64,000 nucleotides of DNA. Source: Euonymus europaeus. Lineage: Eukaryota; Streptophyta; Magnoliopsida; Celastrales; Celastraceae. Below the pieces are notes generated by a model that saw only the letters and a program-made list of their open reading frames with translations, did no database searches and was not told the origin of the DNA. Numbering within the stretch: the stretch's first letter is position 1; every line of letters starts with the position of its first letter. The stretch spans positions 8,413,001 through 8,477,000 of the forward strand of contig OY756961.1 of assembly GCA_963580455.1 (NCBI GenBank), written 5' to 3'. Of the stretch, positions 34,901-47,968 are shown piece by piece. The position numbers and the translations under genes were made by a program.

Positions 34901-37900
34901 AAGCATCGCCAAAGGAACAGCACATTTGGTACACTTTCTCTTAGAATTGTGTCATGAATAAAGTTTGATCTCCTTTCAGTCCAAATTTTAAAAAAAAGTC
35001 TCTATTTTCAGTCTTCTCATGATTCCTTGACTGAAAGTTTAGGATGCCGAATTTTACAAGGGAGTAAAAATTGGTTTTTTCATGGACGTTTCCTTCCACA
35101 ATTTATGCATTTCTAACAAACATGTGCAAAGAATAAGGGTTTCTTGGTACATCCTTTTTGTCCAGAGCAATTGTTCTGGATGCTACTTTCACAAAACACA
35201 TTTAGGTTTCTAGTTTGGTATTTTACGAGATGCATAGTCACCATCACATGGTCAAAACATTTATACTTTTGATGGTTAAATAATGTTGCTAGCAAAAAAT
35301 GCATGCTTTTGACAGTTAACAAGGATACTTCATAAGAGGGGAAAAAAACTAAAATATGTGAAAGAACAAAGAAAGCATTTTATGGTTTTCCTTTATCAAT
35401 GTGCACTTCTCCTTTAAAACAGGATATCTTCTTAGGGTCATATTTATTGATCATACAGCCAACATCAGTCATGAATGAAAAGAAAAATAAACTGAAGAGA
35501 GGGAGCAAAGAATAAAAATAAATTAAAAACAATAGAGAGCCAAGAAAATCTCATAAATCAAATGAAATTACAGAAGTACAATTTCAATAACAAATAAGGT
35601 CCTAGGGAAATAAGCTAAACATAAACAATGCATCCTCACTCCAACTAAAAGCACCACATCATTCACAAATGGGCAACATGCTTCTATTTTTCACGGTTTC
35701 CCTGTGCTTGAGCTTGGATTAGAATAAGGGTAAATGGTAGTGAAGAAACAAATGACAAAAAGACAGACAATGACTTCTAACTAAGTTGAAGTTACATACA
35801 CGCTTTGCATTAATTCTAAAGAGGAGCTTCTAGTTAATGCAGAATACAAACTCTTAATGATTTTACAAAATATCAAATTCTATTATCACATCTGATAGAA
35901 AATGGAGAGGGCAAAGAATAAGATTAAAAGGAAAAAAGATATCACTTTATACATGAAATGTTTTACAGGTAGCAAAAATCTTTATTCATATTTTCATAGC
36001 ATAAAGTTTAAAGTCCCAGACAAATCTTTATGAGAAAAAGTTCCAAAATCCAATCACTCACCTTGTTCATTGTGTCGATGTATGCTCCCCGAACCTCAAG
36101 ATATATCTCCTTGCCATGTTCCTTAAGGAAGGAAACAATATACCTATATGTTTGATGTTAGAATCTATTAACTTGTATTGTACCAGCAATTGAATCAGAG
36201 AAATGACGTAAGAAAGACCTAAATTATGAAAATTGATGGTCAGCGGACATAAAATGTCTTACAGCAGCTTTCTCTATGGTAAATAACAATATTACATGGA
36301 AAGCATAAAGAAAAAATTATACAAAACAAAAGAACCATATCTGCATCGTGCGAAGCAAAGTCTAATAACTCAACACAGGTCATAAATTCAAACTATGTAC
36401 AACCAAGAAAAAAGAATTGCCAGATGATTTGAACAACAGCAATAATATCATCACACTGACTCACTTGTACTTTAAAAGTACACTCTGTTGAAGGATCTGG
36501 ACATTTGTTTTGGGCTTTCTCAGAGCTTGTAGCTTTTGAACAATGAACTCAAACACCTACAAAGATATGAGTACAAAAAGATTTGATGTACTCAAGCCGA
36601 CAGCTTAACAATCATAATTTTGAATATGTGACGAATGCCCAACATAAGTTGATGCAATATTTCAATTTATATAGAGCTTACAATTTGACTGAGTATCAAT
36701 CCCAATAAGTTCACAAAATGCTGAAAAATAGAACAATGATAGTTTGGCTAACAGGATATAAAGTCCACCATGCCTTCTGTTTTATGAATTAAGTCATAAT
36801 TAAACAAATTTACTCCTAAACAAGGCATATGATGTGATTCGTATAAGTATTGACAGGACAACTGGCAAATAAAATTTTACTTTCTTTTATTCCAGGGAGA
36901 AAGGGGGTATGTATGTGGACAAATTTCTGCTGAAGCTCATAATCATTGAACTAACTAATATAAATGACAGGCAGAATACTGTAGTTGGGACAACATGTGC
37001 TCACCAAGCCATCTTAGTTGGAGCCCCTAGGTAGGTGTGCTCTTGCTCAATAAGATTTTAATCTTTGAAAAAATAAACTATATTATGCAAGTGACTTGAA
37101 GTCAAAGTGATGTAAAACATGTAGCAAGTCCAATCTAACCTTTGATACTGCTTTCTGCCGAAGTTTTTCGAGCTCAGGTTGAACATCTTTTAGGGCTTTT
37201 GAAGCCCCAACCATGGCATCCACTTCGACAAATTTCAGTTTCTTACTTAAAGTTTCAAGAGTTCTCATATATTCATCATTGACCTGCATTGAAATCCATA
37301 ACAACTACGTTACAGATGGTGGAAAGGGATCCAATTCAGCTAACTAAATGTACAAATCACCAAGAAATGTTTTTCAAGGATAATAATGCAGCTGCACCAT
37401 GTAACATGTAAGAGTCAAAATATTAGGCTGCACAAAATTCCTTATCCAATATAAACTACAAAACATATTTGATATGGCTACATAGTTTAAATCATGGTTT
37501 TACAATCAAATAGCAGTGTGGGTCTGCAGATAATTCGTAAAATAAGTGATGTCCAGATACAAGTGCTCTGAAAATTTTAATCTAACTAGAAAATCCAAGA
37601 ATTGAAGGGAATAAATCATCAAAGATCCCGTAACAAGAAGACGGGGCTGGTACTGTGTTGTCAATATTCAAATGAACCTTAGGATATAGGTTTCTACAAA
37701 GCTCATAAACATAACCCAATAAACATAGAAAAGCCTGATTATAGCTGTGCACACTTTCCCTCAATATATACAGTATTACATCCATATAACAATTTTTAGC
37801 ACGTGAAGGGACTCGTTCCGTCATTAAAATCTCGATGAACTTTCTCAAACAAAATATAAGGAAATATGAACAATTAGGTCAAATAAAACTAAGAGAATTA

Positions 37901-40900
37901 AATCATTGGATGCTAGATGCTACAAAAATGTATCAGCATGTATACTTGTGGAATAGACCATAAGAGAGTTGAACATTAATCACAAATAAATCATGCTAAC
38001 ATAAAAATGCATGATGATAAACAAATATCGGGAAGACCTCTCCATCAACAATTATGTCTATCATCCTTGGAGGGATAATAATGTCTTCAACAAATTTCGC
38101 CAATTTTGATTCTGCTACCTGTTAAAAGAACATAAACCAATTAACATGGTGTTGGGACATTAAAAATCAGAAGAAAAAAATGAAGAAAAAAAGGGCGACC
38201 ATGCATCAGCCTCTAATGAAGTGTCTGTTTGATAAAATAGCTTGGATCATGCTTCTATTTGGCTTGTGAGCTAGCTTGTACATCAGCTTGGCTCAGCTAG
38301 TGGCTACCTCTATAGAACACTAAAGTCATGTAACAACAACTTTCAACAAAAGAAGAGTATTGAAATATTCAATTGACATCATTTAGTATTATCTATGTCA
38401 ATTACATGATATGTCCTAAGGCAGAGCTAAAAGCTTTATTTAGAATGCCTCCATTTCTTTGAAGAAACGAAAGCTTAAAGGTGTATAAGAACACTAATTA
38501 ATATAAGCACCTGTAATTTCAGTTACTGCACATGCTGATTTCAACAATATGAAGAAAAAAAAAACGAAGGAGCCTTAAGGTTGAATATGTGATCAAGTGG
38601 TAGAGTGACAAGAGTGCAACCTAGAGGTCATATGTTCAATTCATGAAAACAGTCTCTCATATATGATGCGCAGATAAGGTCCAATCCATCATGATTGTCC
38701 CAAACTCTGCCCACTAGGGGAGCATTGTGCACGGGTATTGTTTACCAATAATATGCAAAAATGAGATAAATAAGATCCCCACCATAGCTAATTTATTGAC
38801 TGAAAGCCCAGGAGATACAATTACCAAATTGAAAAAGAAGCATACAAGTGCATGTCATTAGAATATAAAGACATTTTTTTCCATCAGTATGATCAAACAT
38901 CCGTAACTTACTCATTTGAGCTTTGATTGAGACCATTTTTGTGATGTTTGGAAGAAGACTCTAAGACATAGAAAACTGTGTTTAATACATTTTGAAGATC
39001 AACTTTTCAGGAGTCAAATCGAGGCTCGAATTTTGCATATCAGAGATGTAAATCGTAGACACAATTATGTACTAAGTTTATCCGCATTAAATTTATCTAT
39101 ACTAAGTTTTATATGCACTAAGTTTTTTTGCACTAAATTTATCAGCAGCATTAGTTATCTGTTGTGGTTTTGTTATGATTAGTAGCTCTGTTTGGTAGAG
39201 CATTTGAAAAGTAGCATATATGCTAGCATATGGGAGAGGAAACGGCACGTGCATGCTAGAGAAAATGTGAGAGAGGCAAAAGGTGTTGATGGCAAATGCA
39301 TTTTGGCTCCGTAATTTTTTTAAATGAAAAGGGGCCTATAAGTAACTAAACGATGTCTATCCTTGTTCGAATATTTCTTCCTGATTAGTGATTGTGTCCT
39401 TAGTGATAACCGCTCCTATAATCAGGGTAATAGTCCCTATAATCAATGCACCATACAGTAGAGAACAGTAAAAAAGAAAGATAACAAAAAATGAGAGAGA
39501 TAAAATATAGTAAAGAAAACAAAACAAATAAAGAAAACACCATAACCTCCATTGTGATATCTGATAAGTAAAATAAATAGGCAAAAGGGAAGATGAGAAG
39601 ACAAGGAACAAACTTTGAGCAAAAATGTCAAGTACAAAACTATGGAAAAATATATATATATATATATATATATAAACTCATAGACAACAAAGTTGACACA
39701 AAATAACCATTCTAATAATTTCACATGGAATTGAATGCTGCAACCAGGGATCTCTTAAAGGACCCTACTCCCTGACAACATGTGATGGGAACTTAATTGA
39801 ATCTAATGTAGAACAACCAACTCTGACAAGTACGTCTATATAGAAGACAAATTTCAAGATCTGGCATCATTAACTCTTCTATTTTTCTCATTATGCAACT
39901 GTTATTTTATTCTAACGATGATGAAGGGACTGTGATATAATATCTCAACTGCAAACCCATCGAATTCTTCAAAAACCCACCCATTAACACTTCAAAGAAA
40001 AAAGATAAAATTAAAGGTCATAAAAAATTTTAAAATCAGATGGAGGATAATAGTCTCGCCCTTTGCCTGGAATGATATAGTTCAACTGTACAGGAAACAG
40101 CAGAAAAACTATACTTAATTCAACCCCACCAATTGGAGACTCAGCTTGTTATCACCTATAAGCTACATAAACTGCAATTTCAACAAAAAAAAAAAATTCC
40201 TAGATGGTTCAATTATCATCATTGTTGAATGGAAGACAGCAAGTCATAAAATTATTACTGCCAAAACCAACTAAGAACGTACAAATTCAAGGCTTTTGTC
40301 ATTTTACCATTATCAAAGAGAGGAGAAACCCACTTTTATTATAACAATACCTTACGATTCTTCAGTCTCAGACCCATATCCATGGACTTTTCCTGAAGAA
40401 TTTTTATGTCCGAACTAATCGACCCAATCTCAATCTGCAAGAATTACGAAACCTTAATTATAATAGAATGTCACTCAATAACAACAAAGAGCACTGCCAG
40501 TTTGCCATCTAGAAAGTAAAACAAAGAAACAAAGCCAGCAGGTTTAACAGGAAAAAAATTCTAGGAATACTAGAAGTGTACCAGAGCTTCATAGAACAAG
40601 TCAACCAAATCCTGCAATTATACAAATCTGCAGAATGAAGATCACATACAGATATTCACTTCTTCCAACATCTCTTATGTCATGGACTCAAATGCTTCTC
40701 GGTACTCTGATAATGCTTTAATCTAAGTTACAAGAACCACTGCACCAAATGCAATAAATGAGAACTTTCCTTTAAACTATTCAAGTGAGTCTCTGATCCT
40801 TCAAAATTCCTCTTGTTGCTCTCGTTCCAAATAAACAAATCGATGAATAGTGGAATGACATGAATAAATCTCCTACTGTTTACTCCATTACTGAAAGACC

Positions 40901-43663
40901 AAGCCTTCAGTTCAGTTTTAATAATACCCAATTACTTCCCAACTCATTCCCATTCATTCTAAAGCCATGTTTCCCAAATTACAGACCGAGTCACAATAGA
41001 GGCTAAGATGTCTTCCTTTCTTGCTTTTGCAACAAAAAAAAAATCAGCTGGCCATAATTACACCTCGCTTCTTCTGAAGATTATTGCTTGTCAAGATATT
41101 CTCCCATGCCATTTCCCAAGAAAAAAAATGGCAATTCAAAAACATAAAGAAGTTGGAAAGTAGAAATAATGACTCTACAAAACCAGGCAAAATTTAAAGA
41201 ACCACAAATATTAATTCTCATCGCAACTTTATCATTGTTTGTATCAATGATAGATCACAAATTTCAAGCACTCGACTGTCTGAAAATAGTTTGAATATGG
41301 AATGGCATTCCCTTTGCCAAAAAAGATAATGAAAAATCATAAATATGAAGAAAAAAAAATTAAAAAGAAGAATCAAAGCTATTCAAATTTTAAGCATAGA
41401 AATATTGAAGTATCCAGCAAGAATAAACATACCTGAAAACCACTGAGAAGAGTTTCCATCTGTGACAAGATGTGATCACAATCACGAATTTGATCATGAA
41501 GGGAGACTAGATTGTCGCTCTCTTTTATGTAATCCTGTGTATAAGGAGCATTTAGAGGAGCTAAGTATCCAGTGAGTAAAAAAAACAACAGGTCAAACAC
41601 AATGAAAAGAAACAAAACTTGAACATTGCTAAGCGAACATCTGCTGTGTATTAACTATTACTTTGTGACAAAACAACAACATTCAGAAGCAAGGTTATAA
41701 AAACGTTCCAAAAAAGCATCACTACATGCTAAATGACCATTCCATTGTGTTACACACATCCCACATCGGAAAGATGGGGCTGTGAAGTGTTATTTATAAG
41801 GAGGGTCAATGTCACTCCTTAACATGTCCAATGAGTTTTCACATGATATGGATGGACCTTGATTGTGGAGGCCCGTTGGACTACAGCCAGTTCATGGATG
41901 CGCTCAAGGATGCGGGATGGGCCTATTGGCTGAGCTCTCTAGCATCCATAAAAAACAGACTTGGGAGGGGTCTTTCCCAAGCCAGTGTTTCAATGGACGC
42001 TGGAGAGGCCAGCCTGCATCCATGAACGCACCCATAAACCTGTTGTAGTCCAAAGGGCCTCCACAATCAACATCTCTATCATGTGAAAATCCATTGGACA
42101 TGTTAAGGAGTGACATTGACCATCCTTATAAATAACACTTCATATTCCCATCTTTTTTATGTGGGATGTGTGTAACACATTGAGTGACATGCTGTGATTG
42201 AACCAAATATTCTACCAAAAAGATGATTATGAAGCCTGCAGACTGATTCTCTTTTTTTACGCCATCGAAAAGCTATATCAGATATGGAAAATGAAACAAA
42301 TGAATAAAGGAACCAAAAATTAACAGAATAAAAAAGCTTATATTAAGCAACAAGTATCTTAAGACTGACGTATCCTCAGACAAAAGGGGAGATTCAATAT
42401 TGAGAAATCATCAAGATGATTAAGATTCTACATTTCTACCATTGAAATAACTTTGTAGGAGAAAAAAAATCAGAATTTAGACTCTAAATTTCAAAAGTAA
42501 GCAAGCAAATTGTATAAAGAAATTTCATACTGTTTTGCATAAAAATATTTGAGCATGAACTTTGAATGTGCAATTGAAAAGTCACAAAATAATTCACTTC
42601 ATAACAGTTTGACGGGAGACAACAGAAAGTTGATACCCCATGCACATACCTAATAAACAAAGAATATGATGAGAAGCCCCCGCCCCAAATATAAATGAAT
42701 GCAGTCTCCGAAAACTTAAGCCTAGAATCAGAGATAAATTTTACAAGCACAAATGAAGTATAACATTAACTGATGCGCTGACACAGGCAAAAGGAATGCA
42801 CTTGTAAACACAACATACCTGAATTGAGTCCAATTCAACTTGCCGCAGGTTGTTCTCGACCCCCTTTGCACGGTCTCTTAGTGTCGTTCCCTTCGATAAT
42901 ATGTTTGTCACAACCTATGAAAATGTAGGCTACATAAGAAGCAACAACCATCTGCTAGATGCCTTTTATTTTTCCTTTTCAATTCCTTTTCAATAAGGAT
43001 AATCATTAGACAAAACAAAGCAACTTGACTAAACCGAACTTTGTAGCAATACATTATACTGTACAACCAAAATAAGCACCACTGTCTAAGTAAGGAGTGC
43101 CATGGGTGGCCAAATATTTTCCCAAGCTTTATAATTTTAAAATATACATATACAGATATCAAATCGAAAGAATAGCTTAACAACAACTAAGTAGAGCTAT
43201 TTATAGACCATAAGAACAACAAAATATATATTCAACAAACATCTTGCAACAAAGATTTGAGAAGAAAATGGCAAGGAAAAAATAAAATTAGGGAAGCAAA
43301 ACACAGGTACTCTTCAGCAGCTCAGCTCCTTGTTGGTGAATCGGATCAATTATAATAAGATCCAAATAGAATCGACATATTAGGTGCACGAAAAACCAAC
43401 TTCGGTGCTACTTACATCATCAATCTTGCACTCTTCCAGTTCCTGCTCGAGTCCTTCCAAAGATATATCATCGCAACTAACAACCAAAACACAAAGTGGA
43501 TCTTCTCAGGCCGAGACACTAAGATAAATTAAACTAACACAATAATCAACACAACATTTAAATAGTGAAACCTGCTGGCATCTTCCTCGAGAGTCAAGTC
43601 CCCAACAAACGCTCCCAAATCGAAGACATTCTTGGGCGATATTTCATTAGCAATTTCATCCAT
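28971..43663 (-). CDS. VPS52: Vacuolar protein sorting-associated protein 52 (GARP/EARP tethering complex subunit; POK orthologue)
   Basis: Subunit of the GARP (VPS51-54) complex that tethers endosome-derived vesicles at the trans-Golgi network. The Arabidopsis orthologue POKY POLLEN TUBE is needed for pollen tube growth. Nineteen coding exons, all with GT..AG borders and matching phases, high to low: 43663-43572, 43476-43416, 42914-42819, 41534-41433, 40434-40351, 38118-38038, 37283-37140, 36556-36465, 36143-36062, 34171-33989, 33009-32894, 32793-32735, 32427-32327, 31291-31241, 30822-30643, 30560-30426, 29823-29749, 29410-29353, 29275-28971. They sum to 2097 nt, 698 residues; family members are about 700. 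Start MDEIANEISP; conserved blocks include VFDLGAFVGDLTLEED, YIKESDNLVSLHDQIRDCD, LQEKSMDMGLRLKNR, REPLKNRSAVYALG and CDDFFGEESIFYEIFAG, ending KKYSRTF. N-terminal part is coiled-coil-like. No stop or frameshift; intact. It is cytosolic/peripheral, with no signal peptide. Confidence 0.96.
29958..30372. repeat. Inverted pair of tRNA-derived SINE-like sequences (long foldback) in a VPS52 intron
   Basis: Two arms of about 170-200 bp in opposite orientation: left ..CAGTGAGCCCACCCATGACC.., right ..GGTCATGGGTGGGCTCACTG... They meet around a short centre at 30122-30150. Each arm carries a B-box-like GGTTCGAATCC (plus strand 30172-30182; minus strand 30107-30097), and an A-box-like AGCTTAGTTGG is at 30129. 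The right arm has an extra roughly 55-bp insertion (around 30260-30315). The structure fills most of the 602-bp intron between coding exons 16 and 17. Confidence 0.75.
33300..33377 (-). repeat. SINE-like fragment in a VPS52 intron
   Basis: Minus strand reads ATGTGGCTTAGTGGTAGAGTTG (A-box-like), then an AACCCGCTCACTATGGGAGCC stretch, then CTTGCACGGG. These words match the SINE at 38571-38746, with the middle deleted. Intron between coding exons 10 and 11. Confidence 0.5.
34372..34395. repeat. (AT)12 microsatellite
   Basis: Dinucleotide run in a VPS52 intron. Confidence 0.9.
38571..38746 (+). repeat. tRNA-derived SINE, antisense in a VPS52 intron
   Basis: Starts AGCCTTAAGGTTG. An A-box-like GATCAAGTGGTAGAGTG lies at 38591, a B-box-like GGTCATATGTTCAATTC at 38627, and the body ends with GGGGAGCATTGTGCACGGG. 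The last words are typical of widespread eudicot SINE families. It lies in the 2.2-kb intron between coding exons 5 and 6, opposite to the gene. Confidence 0.7.
39651..39674. repeat. (TA)12 microsatellite
   Basis: Dinucleotide run in a VPS52 intron. Confidence 0.9.
41748..42177. mobile_element. Foldback element built of two inverted LTR-like arms, in a VPS52 intron
   Basis: Termini are TGTTACACACATCCCACAT and its inverted copy. Flanks are a 5-bp direct duplication CATTG (41743-41747 and 42178-42182). The two arms of roughly 200 bp match in inverted orientation: GTGTTATTTATAAGGA, GTCAATGTCACTCCTTAACA and TGGAGGCCC occur in both. The TATA-like TTATTTATAAGG and the 5-bp duplication resemble an LTR rather than a classical DNA transposon. 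It sits in the intron between coding exons 3 and 4. Confidence 0.8.
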
Positions 43664-43789
43664 TCGCTTCAATATCTAGCTGTGATTGCACTGCAACCAT
43701 GGTACAAATACGAGTAAATAACGAACACCAAAAGAAGTGATTATTGATCTCAGGCTCTACTTGGCAAAATAGACAGTAGCGGAAATGAG

Positions 43790-45430
43790 ATGTTTTTAAA
43801 GTAGCGGTTTTGACCAGTTATAAGATTAAATTACAATTATGCCCATAAAGAATAACTAAGCATAACTATACAAAAATAGAAAAGACAACACAAACATAAG
43901 CAGTCCATCATCATTTCAAAATCAACCAAACACTAAACACAAACATAATCAATCCATAATATAAAATAACACGGCAATAGAACTAGTACAAATCAGTCCA
44001 TACAACTCAAAAATTAGTAGAAATCAGTTCACACAAATCAGTCCATACAAAAGAGCAACTTAAACAAAGTCAAAGACAAATGGTTCCACAATATCTAACC
44101 CGAGCCAATACCAGATCAAGAAGCCATAACATATATTAATATATACATTCCTAAAATAATTTTTCAAAAGATCAAAAAAATCTTACAAAATGCAGTGATG
44201 ATCCAGTTCCAATATGCACATTCCACATGTACAACAATGGTGGGTTCTCAAGCTATAGTTCTCAAGGTGACCTTTCCCAACAAAGGTACTTGCATGTAAC
44301 TAATTTTAAAATAGAGACAAAGCCATAACATATGAGTTTAGGACGGTAACATCTATTACATCATGAGAATCGAAAAAGAATCCTTTTCCATGATGGGTGC
44401 CTATAAATAAATCTATGAAAAATAATGAAATATAAAGAGAGGTTTTAGTACAAATAGAAACATTTTGGCCAATACATATTACTTCAAACAATCAAGGAAA
44501 ATAATCACAGAGAAGAACAACATGAGAAAATTAACATTAACTATCTTCCAAACAAACAATAATGGATACTGGCCTCTAACTTTTAAATAACATTCACTCT
44601 CTTTATGGTCCTATAATCCACATGATTTAACAATCAATGATTCATACGGGCTACTCCATCAAAGTCATAGATACTGAGAAAATAAGAATATAAATTTCAG
44701 ATCATATGGAACAGCAGGAATTTGTGCAGAGACGGTAACTTTTACCTGAATTTATTAAAATGAAATGTTTACATTGAAAGGTCAAGTAAGAATTTATGGT
44801 AGACTGCATCTTAACTTCTTAACCAGCAAATTCACTATCCAAAACCCAACCACAATGTTTCTTTGAACACAAAAAATGACATTGGCAAGTTCCTCAAGCT
44901 GGAAAATATAACTATATGAACCCTTGATCTGACAACGTGGCTTTGGTGGCATCATCCAATAAAGAAATAATGCACAAGCACATACTTCAACTAAGCAAGG
45001 AAAGGCAAAAGAACATATAGAACAAAAGGGTCCAGGCATCAATCTGAAGCTAAACAATGTTCATTTTCTGTATTGCAAAAACATTAAAGAAAAGGGTCAA
45101 TCTGAACCCAGTTTTCAATCTAAGCAGAAAGCCAGAAACAATTTCGAGCAATAGAGCAATCATACCTTGAAATCGATCTTCAAACAAGTTGCACGAAATC
45201 GGCCTCTGGGAAGAAAAGAGCCCACATCCAAGTTAGCAACGAGATAAAGTGAGAAGAAACGAGAAATCAGCCGGAGAGGAGGAGAACCTACGTTACCTGC
45301 GTAAGCGAGAGAGATTAGGTCAGGGGTAGAGAAGTCAACAAAAAATAAAACCAGTGGAATGTTTTCTAAAGCAGTGAAAATTATATTAAGTTGGGTTTCG
45401 AGGTTTTAAAAACACTCAAAACTAATGACT
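43790..45430. repeat. Leader-associated repeat, copy A (VPS52)
   Basis: Its left ~280 bp (GGTTTTGACCAGTTATAAGATTAAATTAC.., ..AACACAAACATAATCAATCC.., repeated CAGTCCATACAA words) and right ~320 bp (ACAATTTCGAGCAATAGAG.., CATACCTT.., GAGAAGAAACGA.., ..GAGGTTTTAAAA.., ..CCAAAAACTAT) match copy B at 53285-54910 in the same order and orientation. The middles do not align by eye. Non-coding. Confidence 0.7.
45166..45290 (-). other. VPS52: Putative 5' leader exon of VPS52 inside repeat copy A
   Basis: The minus strand has a good donor, TTTCAAG|GTATGAT, at 45166/45165. It could join the acceptor TTGCAG at 43692-43691, just before the exon with the start codon. The upstream part is purine-rich, like plant leaders. 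The transcription start cannot be seen; a competing distal leader lies at 46963-47090. Confidence 0.45.
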
Positions 45431-46962
45431 CCAAAAACTATTCATGTAGGTGTTGATGAAATTGAAACTTTTATGCTCTGTTTGTTTCACGGAAAACTAT
45501 TCATTTATGGAAATTAATTTTACAAGAAAAAGAATTACAGGAAAAGTATTAATTTTCTGGCATTTGGCCAAATATTCAGAATACCTTTTTCAGTGTTTGT
45601 TTATTTTATAAAAAAAAATCATATTTTCTATTACTTTCTTACTAATGATAAAGAGTAACTACAAAGTTACCTCTAACTCTAATAGTAGAATCTCAACAAT
45701 AGATAAAACATAAATGTCTTGACACTTAAATTTTAGCTTAGAATAACAATAACTAAAACTTCAATAGTCGAAAAAAAACCAGGCACATTCGACATTTTAG
45801 ACCACAACAGAATCAAAGAGATACAAACTTTTTTGAGTACCAAACTTAAGAGCAGATCATCAAAGCAGAGTCATTACAATTCCATCTATATTTATTAATG
45901 TCCTCAAAGTGATTAGCATGAAATAAAAAGAGATCATATGCAAATAGTAATAAAGCTTTTGGTTGGCGATCACAAAATCTTTGAGTTCGATCCCAAATGC
46001 AACTCAAAACCCAAACTTAGAATGCTTATAATATGACCTTAACCCACATTACCTTAGTACCAGAGACTTACCCCTACAAACAAAATTAAATCCCCATCAG
46101 ATCACCCATCAAGTGCAGACCCTTAAGACTTACTGATAATTCTCCAAGCCGCCACTCAGTATCTCATACACCCCACAAAAAAAATTTCATGAAAGAAGAT
46201 TCAAGAACCCATCAATCGTATGAACTCTTCTTAATGAGTGAACTCACAAAAAGAAAATCATATCTTAATCCAAATCCATTTAGAGTAATGCATCTAGCTG
46301 TAAAATGTATATGAAACTGTTAAATCTATAGAATAAAATCTATGACATGCAGAAACAAAAAAATATCTCTGGGACACACACCTCCTTGAAAACTCTTTGG
46401 GATTACAGTGCAGGAGCAACTCTGAAATTCAAACCCAACCAATACAATTATAAAGTGCCTTTTACAATTTTAACCAATTCATAGTTTCTTTGGAATAAAA
46501 GCAAAGAAACTTGTTTCTCACTGACATTTTGTCAAACACCTACAAGTCATCACAGATGTCAAAAAGAAAACATAAATTTGACCGACATTGGCTAATATCT
46601 CGGAGGTATAGAATATAGATACAAGCGTAGTCACAACAATATGGGCATTCTCAGATATGCTAACCAGACTTCAGGTCCAATATATCAAAATAAATCCACC
46701 AAGATATGAGCCAAAAAAAGTACCAAACCAGCAACAGTAAGAAGCTACCGAATCCAGAAAATCCCAACCTATTACCCAGACCCAGCTGCAGAACCTCTCT
46801 TGAATCAGAACAAGGCACAAAAGCAAAGCATATCACATAGATAAAGTACCAAAACTAAGCCAAGTGAAGAACCACCGAGAGAAGGTGGAGACACCATCTT
46901 AGAGCACCCCAAAAAGAGGTAAATAGAAATCAAGGATTAGAAAGGGAAAAGAATAATCTCAC
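45431..46962. other. Non-coding stretch, intron or upstream region of VPS52
   Basis: AT-rich, no protein-like frame, no repeat border recognised. It would be intron if the distal leader at 46963-47090 is used. Confidence 0.5.
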
Positions 46963-47090
46963 CTAAGAATCGACAACTTCCTGCATGATTGTTGGGGATG
47001 TCGAGCTTCAGCTTCAAAACAGATGGGATATCGACATCACACAACTTCTTTCTTCTTTCTTGCGTCTGGACTATAGAGGAGAGCTACGGA
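46963..47090 (-). other. VPS52: Putative distal 5' leader exon of VPS52
   Basis: The minus strand shows CGATTCTTAG|GTGAGATT (donor at 46962-46961), preceded by a CT/AG-mixed leader-like sequence. GC content rises near 47050-47110. The next acceptor downstream on this strand with an associated start codon is that of VPS52. Confidence 0.4.
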
Positions 47091-47968
47091 AAACGAATGC
47101 CCGCTTTTAAAAGGGACGTCGTTTTCCATGTTTTGGGTTTATTTTTAGTTTGACCTTTATTTATTTGTAATTGACTTTCTTAATTTCCTGTTAACAAACA
47201 CTATAAATTTGTAAAATATTTTCCTATATCAAATTATTAAGATCCTTAAGATGCTTGATGGATAGAGGAGAAGCACTACAGACCTATATGGTATATAAGA
47301 ACAAATGTTGTATCCAAAGTTAGTTGGAACATTTGTTGTGACATCGAACTTACCAGCCACAATAGTTTGGGATAAAAGCCTGGATAGAAAGAATCATCAT
47401 CATAAGTTAAGTAAATTTACAGGGTAATCAGATTTATGGTGCATGCCTATGCAGGCATGTTATCTGATTACATAAAATTGGCCATTTGCTCCAACCAAAA
47501 CTAATGGAAACCCACCGTAACATTTTCACAAGGGTACAATCAAATACATTAATAGGATTGAAATAATTGATCCATTAAAAGCGTATGATAACCCTTGTGA
47601 AGACTAAAAGTTGGCCTTAACAAAAGAACCCAGATGCCATCCTCCACATAGAAAAGCAGCAGCAGCAGCACCAGCAACAATTAGACCAAGAACGAAAAAG
47701 GTCACAACAGCAGCAGAATATCAATAAAGGGCCATTGGAAAAGCATGGAGCCTTTAGAGCAACTCTTGGTGGCAACAACAGAAGCACCAGACAAATCCTA
47801 TCACATCACAACTACATATATGATCAAGGGAAAGCAATGCCTTCGCCTGACAGAGAAACCTGCCTAGCTCATTTTCTGGAAACTTCGTTAAATGTTCACC
47901 AACAAAATTGCACATATGAATTACAACCAAATATCATCCTTGTAGAGTCTGCTGTGAAGTCAATATGA
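47091..47968. other. Spacer between VPS52 and GTE1; holds GTE1 3' UTR
   Basis: No gene. A CAG/GCA-rich repeat (47657-47690 and nearby) lies about 300 bp beyond the GTE1 stop, so it may be in its 3' UTR (CTG on the transcript). Confidence 0.5.

Noticed and set aside
41831..42116. Short frames on both strands with similar sequence
   Set aside because: Symmetric because they are the two arms of the foldback element.
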